Origin: PFJX01 sp031426815
GTDB taxonomy: Bacteria; Pseudomonadota; Gammaproteobacteria; Burkholderiales; Thiobacillaceae
Length of the DNA stretch: 64,000 bases
NCBI GenBank assembly: GCA_031426815.1
Contig: JASJPG010000066.1
Coordinates: forward strand, 1-64,000
Direction of reading: 5' to 3'
Shown here: piece by piece, positions 55,881 to 64,000 of the stretch
Numbering within the stretch: position 1 is the stretch's first letter
Layout: each line of letters starts with the position of its first letter
Notes under the pieces: generated by a model
What the model saw: only the letters and a program-made list of their open reading frames with translations
Databases searched by the model: none
What the model was told of the DNA's origin: nothing
Made by a program: the position numbers and the translations under genes

Positions 55881-57113
55881 TTACTCGTAGCGCAACGCTT
55901 CGATCGGCGCCATGCGCGCCGCCTTGCGCGCCGGATACCAGCCGAAGAAGACGCCGACGATACTGGCCGAGGCGACGGAAATGAGGAGGGCGTCGGCCTT
56001 GAGCACGACTTGCCAGTCGGCGAAATGCGCCAGTGCTTGCGTGCCGCCGATGCCGAGGGCGACGCCGGTGAGAGCGCCGACCAGCGACAGGATCACCGCT
56101 TCGGCGAGGAACTGGGTCAGGATGTCGCGCTGGCGCGCGCCGACCGCCAGGCGCAGGCCGATCTCGCGGGTGCGCTCGGTGACCGAGACCAGCATGATGT
56201 TCATGATGCCGATGCCGCCGACCAGCAGCGATACCGACGCGACGGCGGCGAGCAGGCTGGACAGCACCTGCGAGGCGGCCTGTTCGGCGGCAACGATTTC
56301 CGACAGGTTGCGGATGTTGAAGTCGTCGTCCTGCTCCGGTTGCAGGCGATGACGCTGGCGCAGCAGTTCGCGCACTTGCTCTTCTGCACTCTTCATGTCG
56401 ACGCCGTCGGCCATCTTGACGCTGATATGGCCGACCGTGCGCAAGCGCCCCTGCACCTGGCCGAGGATGCGACCGCGCGCCGTGCCGAGCGGAATCAGCA
56501 CGACATCGTCCTGATCCTGTCCCATGTAGCTTTGCCCCTTCGGCGCGAGCAGGCCAACGATTGTGAACGGCACGTACTTGACCCGGATGATCTGGCCGGT
56601 CGGATCGGTGCCGCCGAACAACATGTCGGCCACGGTCTGGCCGACCAGCGCCACTTTCGCCGAACCGCGCGTGTCGGTCTCGTCGAGCGCGCGGCCGCGC
56701 GCCACGCCCCACTCGCGCGCGGTCAGGTAATCCGGCGTGATGCCGTAGATCTGCGTCGCCCAGTTCAGGTTGCCGTTGACGATCTGGCCGGAACCGCGCA
56801 TCGCCGGTGCGCTGGCCAGCACGCCGGCGATTTCGCCGGCGATGGCATTGGCGTCGTTCTCGGTCAGCGTGTTGCGGCTGCCGGAACCCAACCGTACGCC
56901 GCTGCTGGTGACTGCGCCAGGCAGCACGATCATCAGGTTGGAACCGAGGCTTTTCAGTTGCTCGGCGACTTTCAGCTTGGCGCCTTCGCCCACCGCCAGC
57001 ATGGTGATCACCGCCGCCACGCCGATGATGATGCCGAGCGCGGTCAGCGCGCTGCGCATCTTGTTGGCGCGCAACGAACGCAGCGCGGAGCGGGTGGTGT
57101 CGAGCAGGTTCAT
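55881..57113 (-). CDS. macB: MacB-type ABC transporter permease
   Basis: 410 residues. One N-terminal membrane segment (SALTALGIIIGVAAVITML), a large periplasmic MacB_PCD domain and three C-terminal membrane segments (about 285-390) ending WYPARKAARMAPIEALRYE. It lacks the ATPase part that E. coli MacB carries in the same chain; that part is the gene just upstream, whose stop overlaps this start (ATGA). With MacA and a TolC it would export peptides, macrolides or lipids; the substrate is unknown. Confidence 0.9.
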   Translation of the reverse strand: MNLLDTTRSALRSLRANKMRSALTALGIIIGVAAVITMLAVGEGAKLKVAEQLKSLGSNLMIVLPGAVTSSGVRLGSGSRNTLTENDANAIAGEIAGVLASAPAMRGSGQIVNGNLNWATQIYGITPDYLTAREWGVARGRALDETDTRGSAKVALVGQTVADMLFGGTDPTGQIIRVKYVPFTIVGLLAPKGQSYMGQDQDDVVLIPLGTARGRILGQVQGRLRTVGHISVKMADGVDMKSAEEQVRELLRQRHRLQPEQDDDFNIRNLSEIVAAEQAASQVLSSLLAAVASVSLLVGGIGIMNIMLVSVTERTREIGLRLAVGARQRDILTQFLAEAVILSLVGALTGVALGIGGTQALAHFADWQVVLKADALLISVASASIVGVFFGWYPARKAARMAPIEALRYE

Positions 57114-57835
57114 GGCACCGTTGCCGCCAACATTTCCGCCGCTCGATGCTGTATCTCGTTCAGCCGGTCTTCCACGACGCGGCCGTCGCGGAACAGCAGC
57201 ACGCGTTTGGCGAAGGCGGCGATGTCCGGTTCGTGCGTGACCAGCACCAGCGTGATGCCGCTGTCGTTGAGTTCCTGCAGCAGCGCCATCAGTTCCAGGC
57301 TGGTGTGGGTGTCGAGCGCGCCGGTCGGTTCGTCGGCGAGGATCAGCGGCGGTTCGTTGACCAGTGCGCGGGCGATGGCGACGCGTTGTTGCTGGCCGCC
57401 GGAGAGTTGCATCGGGCGATGTCCGGCGCGTTCGGCAAGGCCGACCTTGGCCAGTTTTTCGCGCGCGCGGCGATGCCGTTCCGCTGCCGGCACGTTGGCG
57501 TAGAGCAGCGGCAGTTCGACGTTTTCCTGTGCGCTGGCGCGGCCCAGCAGGTTGAAGTTCTGGAACACGAAGCCCATGCGCCGGTTGCGGATGTGGGCGA
57601 GCTGGTCAGGGTTCATGCCGGTGACGTCTTCGCCGGCCAGACGGTAGCGGCCGGCACTGGGCACATCGAGGCAGCCGAGCAGGTTCATGAAGGTGGATTT
57701 GCCGGAACCGGACGGCCCCATCACCGCGACGAATTCGCCTTGCTCGATGGCGAGGCTGACGCCTTGTAGCGCCGGCACGATGACTTCGCCGAGCCGGTAT
57801 TGGCGGGCGAGGTCGGCGACTTCGATCAGCGGCAT
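57110..57835 (-). CDS. MacB-type ABC transporter ATP-binding protein
   Basis: 241 residues from ATG 57835. Walker A GPSGSGKST, the Q-loop FVFQNFNLL, signature LSGGQQQRVAIARAL and Walker B LILADEPTGALD identify the LolD/MacB group. It powers the permease encoded downstream. It starts 22 bases after the MacA stop, so macA, ATPase and permease form one operon. The longer frame to 57961 lies inside macA. Confidence 0.93.
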   Translation of the reverse strand: MPLIEVADLARQYRLGEVIVPALQGVSLAIEQGEFVAVMGPSGSGKSTFMNLLGCLDVPSAGRYRLAGEDVTGMNPDQLAHIRNRRMGFVFQNFNLLGRASAQENVELPLLYANVPAAERHRRAREKLAKVGLAERAGHRPMQLSGGQQQRVAIARALVNEPPLILADEPTGALDTHTSLELMALLQELNDSGITLVLVTHEPDIAAFAKRVLLFRDGRVVEDRLNEIQHRAAEMLAATVP

Positions 57836-57857
57836 GGGAATGCGGGTTCCGCTCGAT

Positions 57858-59165
57858 TTACATGCCGCCGCCGAACGGCCGCGACGGCTTGGCGTTTTTC
57901 GCTCCGTTGCCTTCCGCCAGACCGAGGATGATTTCGGCGCCTTCGGCGCTGTTCTTGCCAAATTCGCCCTTCAGCATCTCGGTGTTCTTGCCGTCGCTGA
58001 CGCCGAGACGCACGGAAACCGGCGCCGGCTGGCCGTCTTTCAAGATCCAGACGCGGCCGGGGATGCCGGGGCCTTCCTCGCGGCCGCGCACTTCCAGTTT
58101 GACCGGCGCGCCGTCTGCCTGCACCGGCCGGAAGCGCAATGCTTCGTTGGGCAGTTTCAGCACGTCGCTGCGTTCTTCGGTCTGGATGCGGGCGCTGGCG
58201 GTCATGCCGGGCAGCAGCTTCAGGTCGGGGTTGTCGAGCGTCGCCATGACGCTGTAGGTGACCACGTTGTTGCTGGTCTGCGGCGCCTTGCGGATCTGGG
58301 TGACCTGGGCCATGAAGCGTTCGCCGGGGAAGGCATCGACCGTGAAGCGCATCTTCTGGCCGGTCTCTACGCGGCCGACATCGGCCTCGTCCACCGCGAC
58401 GTTGACTTCCATGCGGCGCAGGTCGCGCGCGATGGTGAACAGCACCGGCGCCTGGAACGAGGCGGCGACGGTCTGGCCGACATCGACGTTGCGGCTGATC
58501 ACGACGCCGTCCACCGGCGAGCGGATCACCGTGCGGTCGAGTTCGATGCGCGCCTGATTCAGCGCGGCGCGGCGCTGGCCGGCCTGCGCCTGCGTGTTGG
58601 CGACCTGGGCGGCGGCGACGCCGGCATCGGCTTTGGCCAGACGCAGTTGTTCGCGCGCGGTTTCGGCGGCGCTTTGTGCGGTATCGAGTTCGGCGGCGGA
58701 GAGAAAACCTTGTGCGATCAGGCTGCGCTTGCGTTCCAGATTGCGTAGCGCTTCATCCAGCGCGATCTGCGCCTTGTTGACTTCGGCCTGGCGCACGGCG
58801 AGGGTGCCGCGCGCGACTTCGGTGGCGCTCGCGGCGGCATTCAGATCGGCTGCCGATTGCGCGACACGCGATTCGAACGTCTCCGGATCGAGCCGGGCGA
58901 TGACCTGGCCCTGTTTGACGGCGCTGTTGAAGTCGGCCTTGATTTCCTTGATCAGGCCGGAAACCTGCGAGCCGACCTGCACGGTGACCAGCGCGCTGAG
59001 CGTGCCGCTGGCGGAAACGGCGGCGGAAAGCGTGCCGCGTTCAACCTTCGCCAGCCGGTATTGCGGGCCGGAAGCCGACTTTTTCCAGGGCTGCCAGAAG
59101 CTCACGCCCGCGGCGGCGATGGCGAGGAAGGAAACAATCAACAGCCAGCGCGTGCGGGAGGTCAT
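57858..59165 (-). CDS. macA: MacA-type efflux periplasmic adaptor
   Basis: 435 residues. One N-terminal membrane anchor (WLLIVSFLAIAAAGVSFW), lipoyl halves around VQVGSQVSGLIKEIKADFNS and IRSPVDGVVISRNVDVGQTV, a coiled-coil hairpin (about 115-215), and the beta-barrel with LKLLPGMTASARIQTEE. It bridges the MacB-like complex to an outer-membrane channel. First gene of the three-gene operon; a family 2 REP (59185-59206) separates it from trpC. Confidence 0.92.
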   Translation of the reverse strand: MTSRTRWLLIVSFLAIAAAGVSFWQPWKKSASGPQYRLAKVERGTLSAAVSASGTLSALVTVQVGSQVSGLIKEIKADFNSAVKQGQVIARLDPETFESRVAQSAADLNAAASATEVARGTLAVRQAEVNKAQIALDEALRNLERKRSLIAQGFLSAAELDTAQSAAETAREQLRLAKADAGVAAAQVANTQAQAGQRRAALNQARIELDRTVIRSPVDGVVISRNVDVGQTVAASFQAPVLFTIARDLRRMEVNVAVDEADVGRVETGQKMRFTVDAFPGERFMAQVTQIRKAPQTSNNVVTYSVMATLDNPDLKLLPGMTASARIQTEERSDVLKLPNEALRFRPVQADGAPVKLEVRGREEGPGIPGRVWILKDGQPAPVSVRLGVSDGKNTEMLKGEFGKNSAEGAEIILGLAEGNGAKNAKPSRPFGGGM

Positions 59166-59184
59166 GGGGCTTGGAGAAGCGGTT

Positions 59185-59206
59185 GTAGGTGCGAATTCAT
59201 TCGCAC
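59185..59206. repeat. REP-like palindrome, family 2
   Basis: GTAGGTGCGAATTCATTCGC followed by AC, between trpC and macA; the same core occurs at 61160. Confidence 0.75.
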
Positions 59207-59221
59207 ATTAACGGTGTGGGT

Positions 59222-60028
59222 TCACGCCTTCTTGCCCGGACTCGCGAACAGCCGCGCGAGTTCCGCGCCGGGGTCGTCGGCGCGCATGAAGGCTTCGCCG
59301 ACCAGGAAGGTGTCGACTTCGTGCGCCCGCATGATGGCGACCGAGGTCGGCGTCAGGATGCCGCTTTCGGTGACGATGATGCGGTCATGCGGGATGAATT
59401 CGATCAGGTCGATGGTGGTTTCCAGGCGGGTCTCGAAGGTGCGCAGATTGCGGTTATTGATGCCGATCAGCGGGGTTTTGAGGCGCAGCGCCGCGTCGAG
59501 CTCTTCGCCGTCGTGGCTTTCCACCAGCACCGCCATGCCGAGGCCGAGGGCGATGTCTTCCAGTTCCTGCATCTGTGCCAGGCTGAGGGCGGCGACGATG
59601 AGCAGGATGCAGTCGGCGCCCATGGCGCGCGCTTCGTAGACCTGATACGGGTCGATCATGAAATCCTTGCGCAGCACCGGCAGGTCGCAGGCATCGCGCG
59701 CCGCTTTCAGGTATTCCGGCGCGCCCTGGAAATACTCGCGGTCGGTCAGCACCGACAGGCAGGCCGCGCCGCCGGCGGCATAGCTGGCGGCAATCTCGGC
59801 CGGACGGAAATCGGGCCGGATGACGCCTTTGCTCGGGCTGGCCTTCTTGATTTCGGCGATCACCGCAGGCAGGCCGACCGCGGATTTGGCGCGTAGCGCA
59901 CCGACGAAATCGCGCGCCGGCGGCATCAGTTCGGCGGCTTCACGCATGACTTCGAGCGGTTCGAGTCGTTTCGCGGCAGCGACTTCGTCGGCTTTGGTGG
60001 CGAGGATTTGGTCGAGGATGTCGGACAT
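59222..60028 (-). CDS. trpC: Indole-3-glycerol phosphate synthase
   Basis: 268 residues, normal length. It closes the indole ring in tryptophan synthesis. Family residues are visible: AEIKKASPSKGVI, LSVLTDREYFQGA, PVLRKDFMIDPYQVYEARA, GINNRNLRTFE, VTESGI and FLVGEAFMRADDPG. The TIM barrel is complete. No other trp gene is in this window, although trpC often follows trpG and trpD. Confidence 0.96.
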   Translation of the reverse strand: MSDILDQILATKADEVAAAKRLEPLEVMREAAELMPPARDFVGALRAKSAVGLPAVIAEIKKASPSKGVIRPDFRPAEIAASYAAGGAACLSVLTDREYFQGAPEYLKAARDACDLPVLRKDFMIDPYQVYEARAMGADCILLIVAALSLAQMQELEDIALGLGMAVLVESHDGEELDAALRLKTPLIGINNRNLRTFETRLETTIDLIEFIPHDRIIVTESGILTPTSVAIMRAHEVDTFLVGEAFMRADDPGAELARLFASPGKKA

Positions 60029-60069
60029 GATTTGCAGGGCGAAAGTTGGTTAGAGGCGGGATGCGTTGG

Positions 60070-61152
60070 TCACGTTTCCTCCACCGGCACGCGCGGCGCC
60101 AGGGCGGTGAGGAGTTCGTAGGAAATGGTGCCGGCGGCGGCGGCGACGCGCTCGACCGGCAGGCCGACGCCCCACAGCGTGACCGGACTGCCGACATGCG
60201 CGGTGGGAACCGGGGTCAGATCGACGTTGAGCATGTCCATCGAGACGCGGCCCAGCGTGCGGGTAAGCTGGCCGCCGACCAGGATCGGCGTGCCGGTGTC
60301 GGCGTGGCGCGGATAACCGTCGCCATAACCGCAGGCGACGACGCCGATCTTCATGTCGCGCTCGGCGATGTAGCGCGCGCCGTAACCGATACCGTCGCCC
60401 TTGCGCACGAACTGCACGCCGATCAGCTTGCTTTCCAGCGTCATCGTCGGCAGCAGGCCGAGTTCCTCGCCGGTTTGCTCGGCGAATGGGGACGCGCCAT
60501 ACAGCATGATGCCGGGACGCACCCAGTCGGCATGGGTTTGCGGGTGGCGCAGGATTGCGGCGGAATTGGCCAGGCTGGCGGGCAGGCCGAGGTTGCGCGT
60601 CGCCTCCTGGAAACACGTCCATTGTCGTTCGACGCTGCCGTTTTCTTCATCCGCACTGGCGAAGTGGCTCATCAACGTGATGCTGCCGATATGCGGCGCG
60701 GCGCGCAGCGTGGCCAGCGTTTCCGGCAACTGCCTGGGAGTGAGGCCGAGGCGATTCATGCCGGTGTTCAGCTTGACCAGCACGTCGATGCGCTGATTCG
60801 CTTTCAGGCGGCCAAGCGCGTGCAGCAAAACGGCCGGCTGGTCGCTGCGGTGGATCACCGGGCGCAGATGCAGGCGGGCGATTTCGGGCAGTTCGTCGGC
60901 ATGAAAAAAACCTTCCAGCAGCACGATGGGATGCGTGTAACCCTCGCTGCGCAATTGCATGGCTTCTTCCAGGCGCAATACCGCAAAGCCGTCGGCGCCG
61001 CGCAACGCGCGCGCGGTGCGGCTGAGGCCATGGCCATAACCGTTGGCTTTGACCACCGCGAGGATCCGCGCATGCGGCGCAGCCTGACGCGCCACGCCCA
61101 GGTTGTGGGCGAGGGCGGCCGTGTCGATGCGGGCGATCAGCGGGCGCGACAT
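60070..61152 (-). CDS. alr: Alanine racemase
   Basis: 360 residues. PLP-binding Lys is K35 in AVVKANGYGHG; the second catalytic Tyr is in GIGYGARY. VKLNTGMNRLG, DWVRPGIMLYG and GRVSMDMLNVDL complete the family set. It makes D-alanine for the cell wall. It follows dnaB in the same direction, 69 bases away with family 2 REP units in between; the dnaB-alr order is common in betaproteobacteria. Confidence 0.96.
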   Translation of the reverse strand: MSRPLIARIDTAALAHNLGVARQAAPHARILAVVKANGYGHGLSRTARALRGADGFAVLRLEEAMQLRSEGYTHPIVLLEGFFHADELPEIARLHLRPVIHRSDQPAVLLHALGRLKANQRIDVLVKLNTGMNRLGLTPRQLPETLATLRAAPHIGSITLMSHFASADEENGSVERQWTCFQEATRNLGLPASLANSAAILRHPQTHADWVRPGIMLYGASPFAEQTGEELGLLPTMTLESKLIGVQFVRKGDGIGYGARYIAERDMKIGVVACGYGDGYPRHADTGTPILVGGQLTRTLGRVSMDMLNVDLTPVPTAHVGSPVTLWGVGLPVERVAAAAGTISYELLTALAPRVPVEET

Positions 61153-61159
61153 GGCCGTG

Positions 61160-61214
61160 GTAGGTGCGAATTCATTCGCACAACGCTATTTGCCTGCGCG
61201 AATGAATTCGCGCC
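61160..61214. repeat. REP-like inverted pair, family 2
   Basis: Forward unit 61160-61181 and a reverse unit 61197-61214 (GCGCGAATGAATTCGCGC) lie between dnaB and alr and could form a long hairpin in the shared transcript. Confidence 0.75.
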
Positions 61215-61221
61215 GCTGCGG

Positions 61222-62622
61222 CTAATCACCGTAGCCCCCACCGCCGCCGCCGGCGAAGCTCTCGAACTTGGTGTATTCGCCGAGGAAGGTCAGCCGCACG
61301 GTGCCGATCGGGCCGTTACGCTGCTTGCCGATGATGATTTCGGCGGTGCCCTTGTCCGGGCTGTCCGGGTTGTAGACCTCGTCGCGATAGATGAACAGGA
61401 TCACGTCGGCATCCTGCTCGATGGCGCCGGATTCGCGCAGATCGGACATGATCGGACGCTTGTTCGGGCGTTGTTCCAGCGAACGGTTGAGCTGCGAGAG
61501 GGCAATCACAGGTACGTGGAGTTCTTTTGCCAAGCCTTTAAGCGAACGCGAGATTTCCGAGATTTCCGTCGCCCGGTTCTCGCTCTGACCGCTGCTGCTG
61601 CCGGACATCAACTGGATATAGTCGAGCACGATCAGGCCGAGCGGCCGGTCTTCCTTGCACTGCCGCGCCAGCCGGCGGGCGCGGGCGCGCACCTCCATCG
61701 CACTCAAGCCGGGCGATTCGTCGATGAAGAACGGCGTCTCGTTGAGCCGGCCGAGCGCATGCGTCAAGCGCGGCCAGTCATCCTCGCCGATGCGGCCGGT
61801 GCGCAACTTGTGCTGATCGAGGCGGCCGACCGAACCGAGCATCCGCATGACCAGCTGCGCCGCGCCCATTTCCATACTGAACACGGCGACCGACATGTTG
61901 GCGTCGAGCGCGACGTTTTCGGCGATGTTCAGGCTGAAGGCCGTTTTGCCCATACTCGGTCTGCCGGCGACGATGATCAGGTCGCCCGGTTGCAGGCCGG
62001 AGGTCTTGGTGTCGAGATCGACGAAGCCGGTCGGCACGCCGGTGACTTCGCTCGGGTTGTCGCGGTTGTACAGCTCGTCGATGCGGGTGACGACTTCCAT
62101 CAGCAGCGGCTGCACCGCCTGGAAGCCCTGCGTGGTCTTGGCGCCGGCTTCCTTGATCTCGAACACCTTGGCTTCGGCCTGGTCGAGGATTTCCGAGGCG
62201 CTGCGCCCGGCCGGGCTGAACGCCGATTCGGAAATCTCGGCGCCGACTTCGACCAGTTTGCGCAGCACCGCGCGTTCGCGCACGATTTCGGCATAACGCC
62301 GGATGTTGGCGGCGGATGGCGTGTTCTGTGCCAGCGCGGCGAGGTAGCCGAGGCCGCCGGTTTCGTCGAGTTTGCCGAACGACTCCAGCGCTTCCGCCAC
62401 GGTGACCACGTCGGCCGGCTTGTTGGCGTCGATCAGGCGGGTGATCTGGCGCCAGATCGCGCGATGGTCGGCGCGATAGAAATCCTGCTCGTTGATCAGG
62501 TCCGCCACGCGTTCCCAGGCGGTGTTTTCCAGCATCAACCCGCCGAGCACGGATTGCTCCGCCTCGACCGAATGCGGCGGCAGTTTCAGGGCGGTAAGTT
62601 CGGGATCGAAGACGGCGGACAT
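61222..62622 (-). CDS. dnaB: Replicative DNA helicase
   Basis: 466 residues from ATG 62622; the upstream frame shows no family sequence. The N-terminal domain starts LKLPPHSVEAEQSVLGGLML; the RecA-like part has Walker A AGRPSMGKTAFSLN, Walker B LGLIVLDYIQLM, and the DNA-loop EISRSLKGLAKEL and SDLRESGAIEQDADVI motifs. DnaB is the hexameric 5'-3' helicase of the replication fork. No intein is present. The Gly-rich tail (GGGGGGYGD) is typical. Confidence 0.97.
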   Translation of the reverse strand: MSAVFDPELTALKLPPHSVEAEQSVLGGLMLENTAWERVADLINEQDFYRADHRAIWRQITRLIDANKPADVVTVAEALESFGKLDETGGLGYLAALAQNTPSAANIRRYAEIVRERAVLRKLVEVGAEISESAFSPAGRSASEILDQAEAKVFEIKEAGAKTTQGFQAVQPLLMEVVTRIDELYNRDNPSEVTGVPTGFVDLDTKTSGLQPGDLIIVAGRPSMGKTAFSLNIAENVALDANMSVAVFSMEMGAAQLVMRMLGSVGRLDQHKLRTGRIGEDDWPRLTHALGRLNETPFFIDESPGLSAMEVRARARRLARQCKEDRPLGLIVLDYIQLMSGSSSGQSENRATEISEISRSLKGLAKELHVPVIALSQLNRSLEQRPNKRPIMSDLRESGAIEQDADVILFIYRDEVYNPDSPDKGTAEIIIGKQRNGPIGTVRLTFLGEYTKFESFAGGGGGGYGD

Positions 62623-62822
62623 GGGGGCGTTTCTCGGGAGAGGCGGCATTGTAAAGCCTGGCCGACACAAAATCAGACCGTCGGATCGGGCCGGCATCTC
62701 GATACAACTCGTAACAATACCGGGCACGGCTGAAATGCGACCGATACATGGCCTCACCAGAATGAGCACCACACCGGACCTGTTCCGGGTCGGTTGTTTT
62801 TACGACTCTTAAGGAGAGCGCA

Positions 62823-63359
62823 ATGAAATTGATGCAAGGTTCTTTTATCAAACGTGCCCTGATGGTCGGCCTGATCGCTGGCAGCGGCATTCTGGCGGTA
62901 TCGTCGTTTGCGATGTCCGGCAATGGTCCCGCGAACAACGCCGGCTGCGAGGCCCGGCAAGTGGAAAAGGCTGCCGCCAAATGGGAAGGAAAATGGGAAG
63001 AAAAGCGCGCCAAGGCCATGGCCATGCTGAAGGAAAAGCTCAAGCTGCAGCCCGAGCAAGAAGTGGCGTGGAACAAGTTCACCAGCACCAGTCAGTTCGC
63101 GCCCGGCCAGAAGCGGATGGACAGGCAGGCGATGCGAAGCGAAATGCAGAAACTGAATACGCCGCAACGTCTGGACAAGATGCAGGCCATGGCCGAGCAA
63201 CGCCAGGCCCGAATGCTTGAGCGCAGCCAGGCGATCAAGGCCTTCTACGCTCAACTGACGCCCGAGCAGCAAAGCGTGTTCGATACGAACGCGATGCGCC
63301 AGGGACGTCACGGGCATGGTCATCGTCATGGAGGCGGAAATTTTCAGCGTCAATCCTGA
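62823..63359 (+). CDS. Spy/CpxP-like periplasmic protein
   Basis: 178 residues with a strong AAGGAGA site. A Sec signal (FIKRALMVGLIAGSGILAVS) is followed by a highly charged helical part rich in Lys, Glu, Met and Gln. An LTPEQ element near the end and LKLQPEQEVAW earlier are the LTxxQ motifs of the Spy/CpxP fold. The family includes periplasmic chaperones and stress sensors. The C-terminal HGHGHRHGGG tail may bind metal. It is a single-gene unit with its own terminator. Confidence 0.85.
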   Translation: MKLMQGSFIKRALMVGLIAGSGILAVSSFAMSGNGPANNAGCEARQVEKAAAKWEGKWEEKRAKAMAMLKEKLKLQPEQEVAWNKFTSTSQFAPGQKRMDRQAMRSEMQKLNTPQRLDKMQAMAEQRQARMLERSQAIKAFYAQLTPEQQSVFDTNAMRQGRHGHGHRHGGGNFQRQS

Positions 63360-63376
63360 ACGCTGATCGCCAATAA

Positions 63377-63404
63377 GAAAGGCCGCGCAAGCGGCCTTTC
63401 TTTT
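63377..63404 (+). terminator. Intrinsic terminator after the Spy/CpxP-like gene
   Basis: GAAAGGCCGC-GCAA-GCGGCCTTTC followed by TTTT: a 10-bp perfect stem, 4-base loop and T-run. The A-rich left side also lets it work for the convergent AraC-type gene. Confidence 0.92.
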
Positions 63405-63417
63405 GTGTCCCCGCCGG

Positions 63418-63999
63418 CTATCCAATCATTCCGTCATGCATGTCTTTGCTTGCTTGACGCTTGCCATGTGTCGGGGTGGGGCGATCGAACTGATTGCGCA
63501 CTTTGCCCGGCGAATGGCCGAATTTCCGTTTGAATGCCGTAATGAAATGATTCACGTGCGAGTAACCCAGGCGCGCGGCAATGGCTTTCATTGGCGTCGA
63601 GCTTTCCTGCAAGGCGGCATGTGCCTGTTCCAGACGCAGATCGGTGACGTAGGCGAAGATCGATTTTCCGTATTCGGCGGAAAATTCGTTGTTGAGGTGT
63701 CGTGCCGAAAGGCCAAAGTGTGCGGCCAAGTCGCTACATTTCGGCAAGCGACCTTCCAAATTCACCAGGTACTCGCGCACTTCGAGGATGCTGTTGCGAT
63801 GGCGCCGCTCGGCTTGACGGCGCTCTTGATGAATTGGGTTTTCATTGCACACATAGCTTGCCAAACCAGCCAGATATTCGAGTGCTTTTGCCTGCGCATG
63901 GAGTTGTCGCGTCGATCCGCAATATTGCGTGGAGATGGCATCCAGCAGCGGCGCGGTAATGTGAGAGGGAATTGGCCGGACAACGATTTGCTGCTTGCG
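63418..63999 (-). CDS. AraC-family transcriptional regulator (5' part beyond the window)
   Basis: At least 193 residues are visible. The frame stays open to the right edge of the window, so the N-terminus is missing; the TTG at 63864 is not a real start. The helix stretch before it (HAQAKALEYLAGLASYVC) resembles the linker of PchR-type regulators. The C-terminal HTH_18 domain has the two DNA-binding helices: KCSDLAAHFGLSARHLNNEF and KAIAARLGYSHVNHFITAFK with RKFGHSPGKVR. Its ligand and targets are unknown. Confidence 0.87.
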   Translation of the reverse strand, partial: RKQQIVVRPIPSHITAPLLDAISTQYCGSTRQLHAQAKALEYLAGLASYVCNENPIHQERRQAERRHRNSILEVREYLVNLEGRLPKCSDLAAHFGLSARHLNNEFSAEYGKSIFAYVTDLRLEQAHAALQESSTPMKAIAARLGYSHVNHFITAFKRKFGHSPGKVRNQFDRPTPTHGKRQASKDMHDGMIG

Positions 64000-64000
64000 G

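Noticed and set aside
55770..56712. Extension of the SNF2 helicase frame upstream into macB
   Set aside because: The extra 314 residues are Arg/Gly/Ala-rich shadow of macB; the family N-terminus starts at 55770.
60046..62733. An 895-codon frame opposite alr and dnaB
   Set aside because: It runs antisense through two conserved housekeeping genes and has no recognisable domain.

Overview
The window looks like a chromosomal segment of a GC-rich betaproteobacterium, perhaps of the Rhodocyclales/Nitrosomonadales type. This rests on the high GC content, the dnaB-alr gene order, a HiPIP gene, DUF349 and TPMT-like proteins, and dense REP-like palindromes. No rRNA, tRNA, CRISPR array or complete insertion sequence was seen. 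Both ends cut through genes: the giant RTX gene at the left edge and an AraC-type regulator at the right edge.

The left half (about 3-37820) is an RTX secretion island. Five very large proteins without Sec signals are encoded on the + strand: a partial Ig/SwmB/cadherin/RTX adhesin; two serralysin-like (M10) metalloproteases with different N-terminal halves; an RTX protein carrying two tandem cyclophilin (PpiB-type) domains; and a 2340-residue protein with two seven-repeat FG-GAP propellers plus seven delta-60 repeats. Four of the five end in the same type of RTX/C-terminal cassette, and part of it is nearly identical DNA in three genes. A TPR-GT41 (OGT/SPINDLY-like) glycosyltransferase and a TIGR03032-family protein lie among them. 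The matching type I secretion operon (TolC, ABC ATPase, HlyD) runs on the - strand at 33211-37820. An AAA-ATPase/PD-(D/E)XK gene sits between substrates and exporter. A plausible reading, by inference, is that the large proteins are made in the cytoplasm, some perhaps glycosylated there, and then exported by this one transporter to the cell surface or medium.

The middle (38282-49554) holds MipA/OmpV, a periplasmic binding protein directly coupled to a hybrid histidine kinase, a lipid- or Tat-type HiPIP, a small c-type cytochrome with a tiny His-rich lipoprotein, another lipoprotein, GlgC, a D-2-hydroxyacid dehydrogenase preceded by the 3' remnant of a GarR-like reductase, an AEC transporter, a TPMT-like methyltransferase and a proline-rich exported protein. 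Several of these are joined by ATGA stop/start overlaps.

The right part (49692-64000) is mostly housekeeping on the - strand: a DUF349 protein, a SWIM/SNF2 helicase, a split MacB with MacA, trpC, alr and dnaB. A Spy/CpxP-like periplasmic protein with a clear intrinsic terminator and the truncated AraC regulator follow.

At least two families of palindromic REP-like elements are scattered between genes. In two places they supply the C-terminal codons and the stop codon of a gene, and in a third they border a truncated pseudogene.
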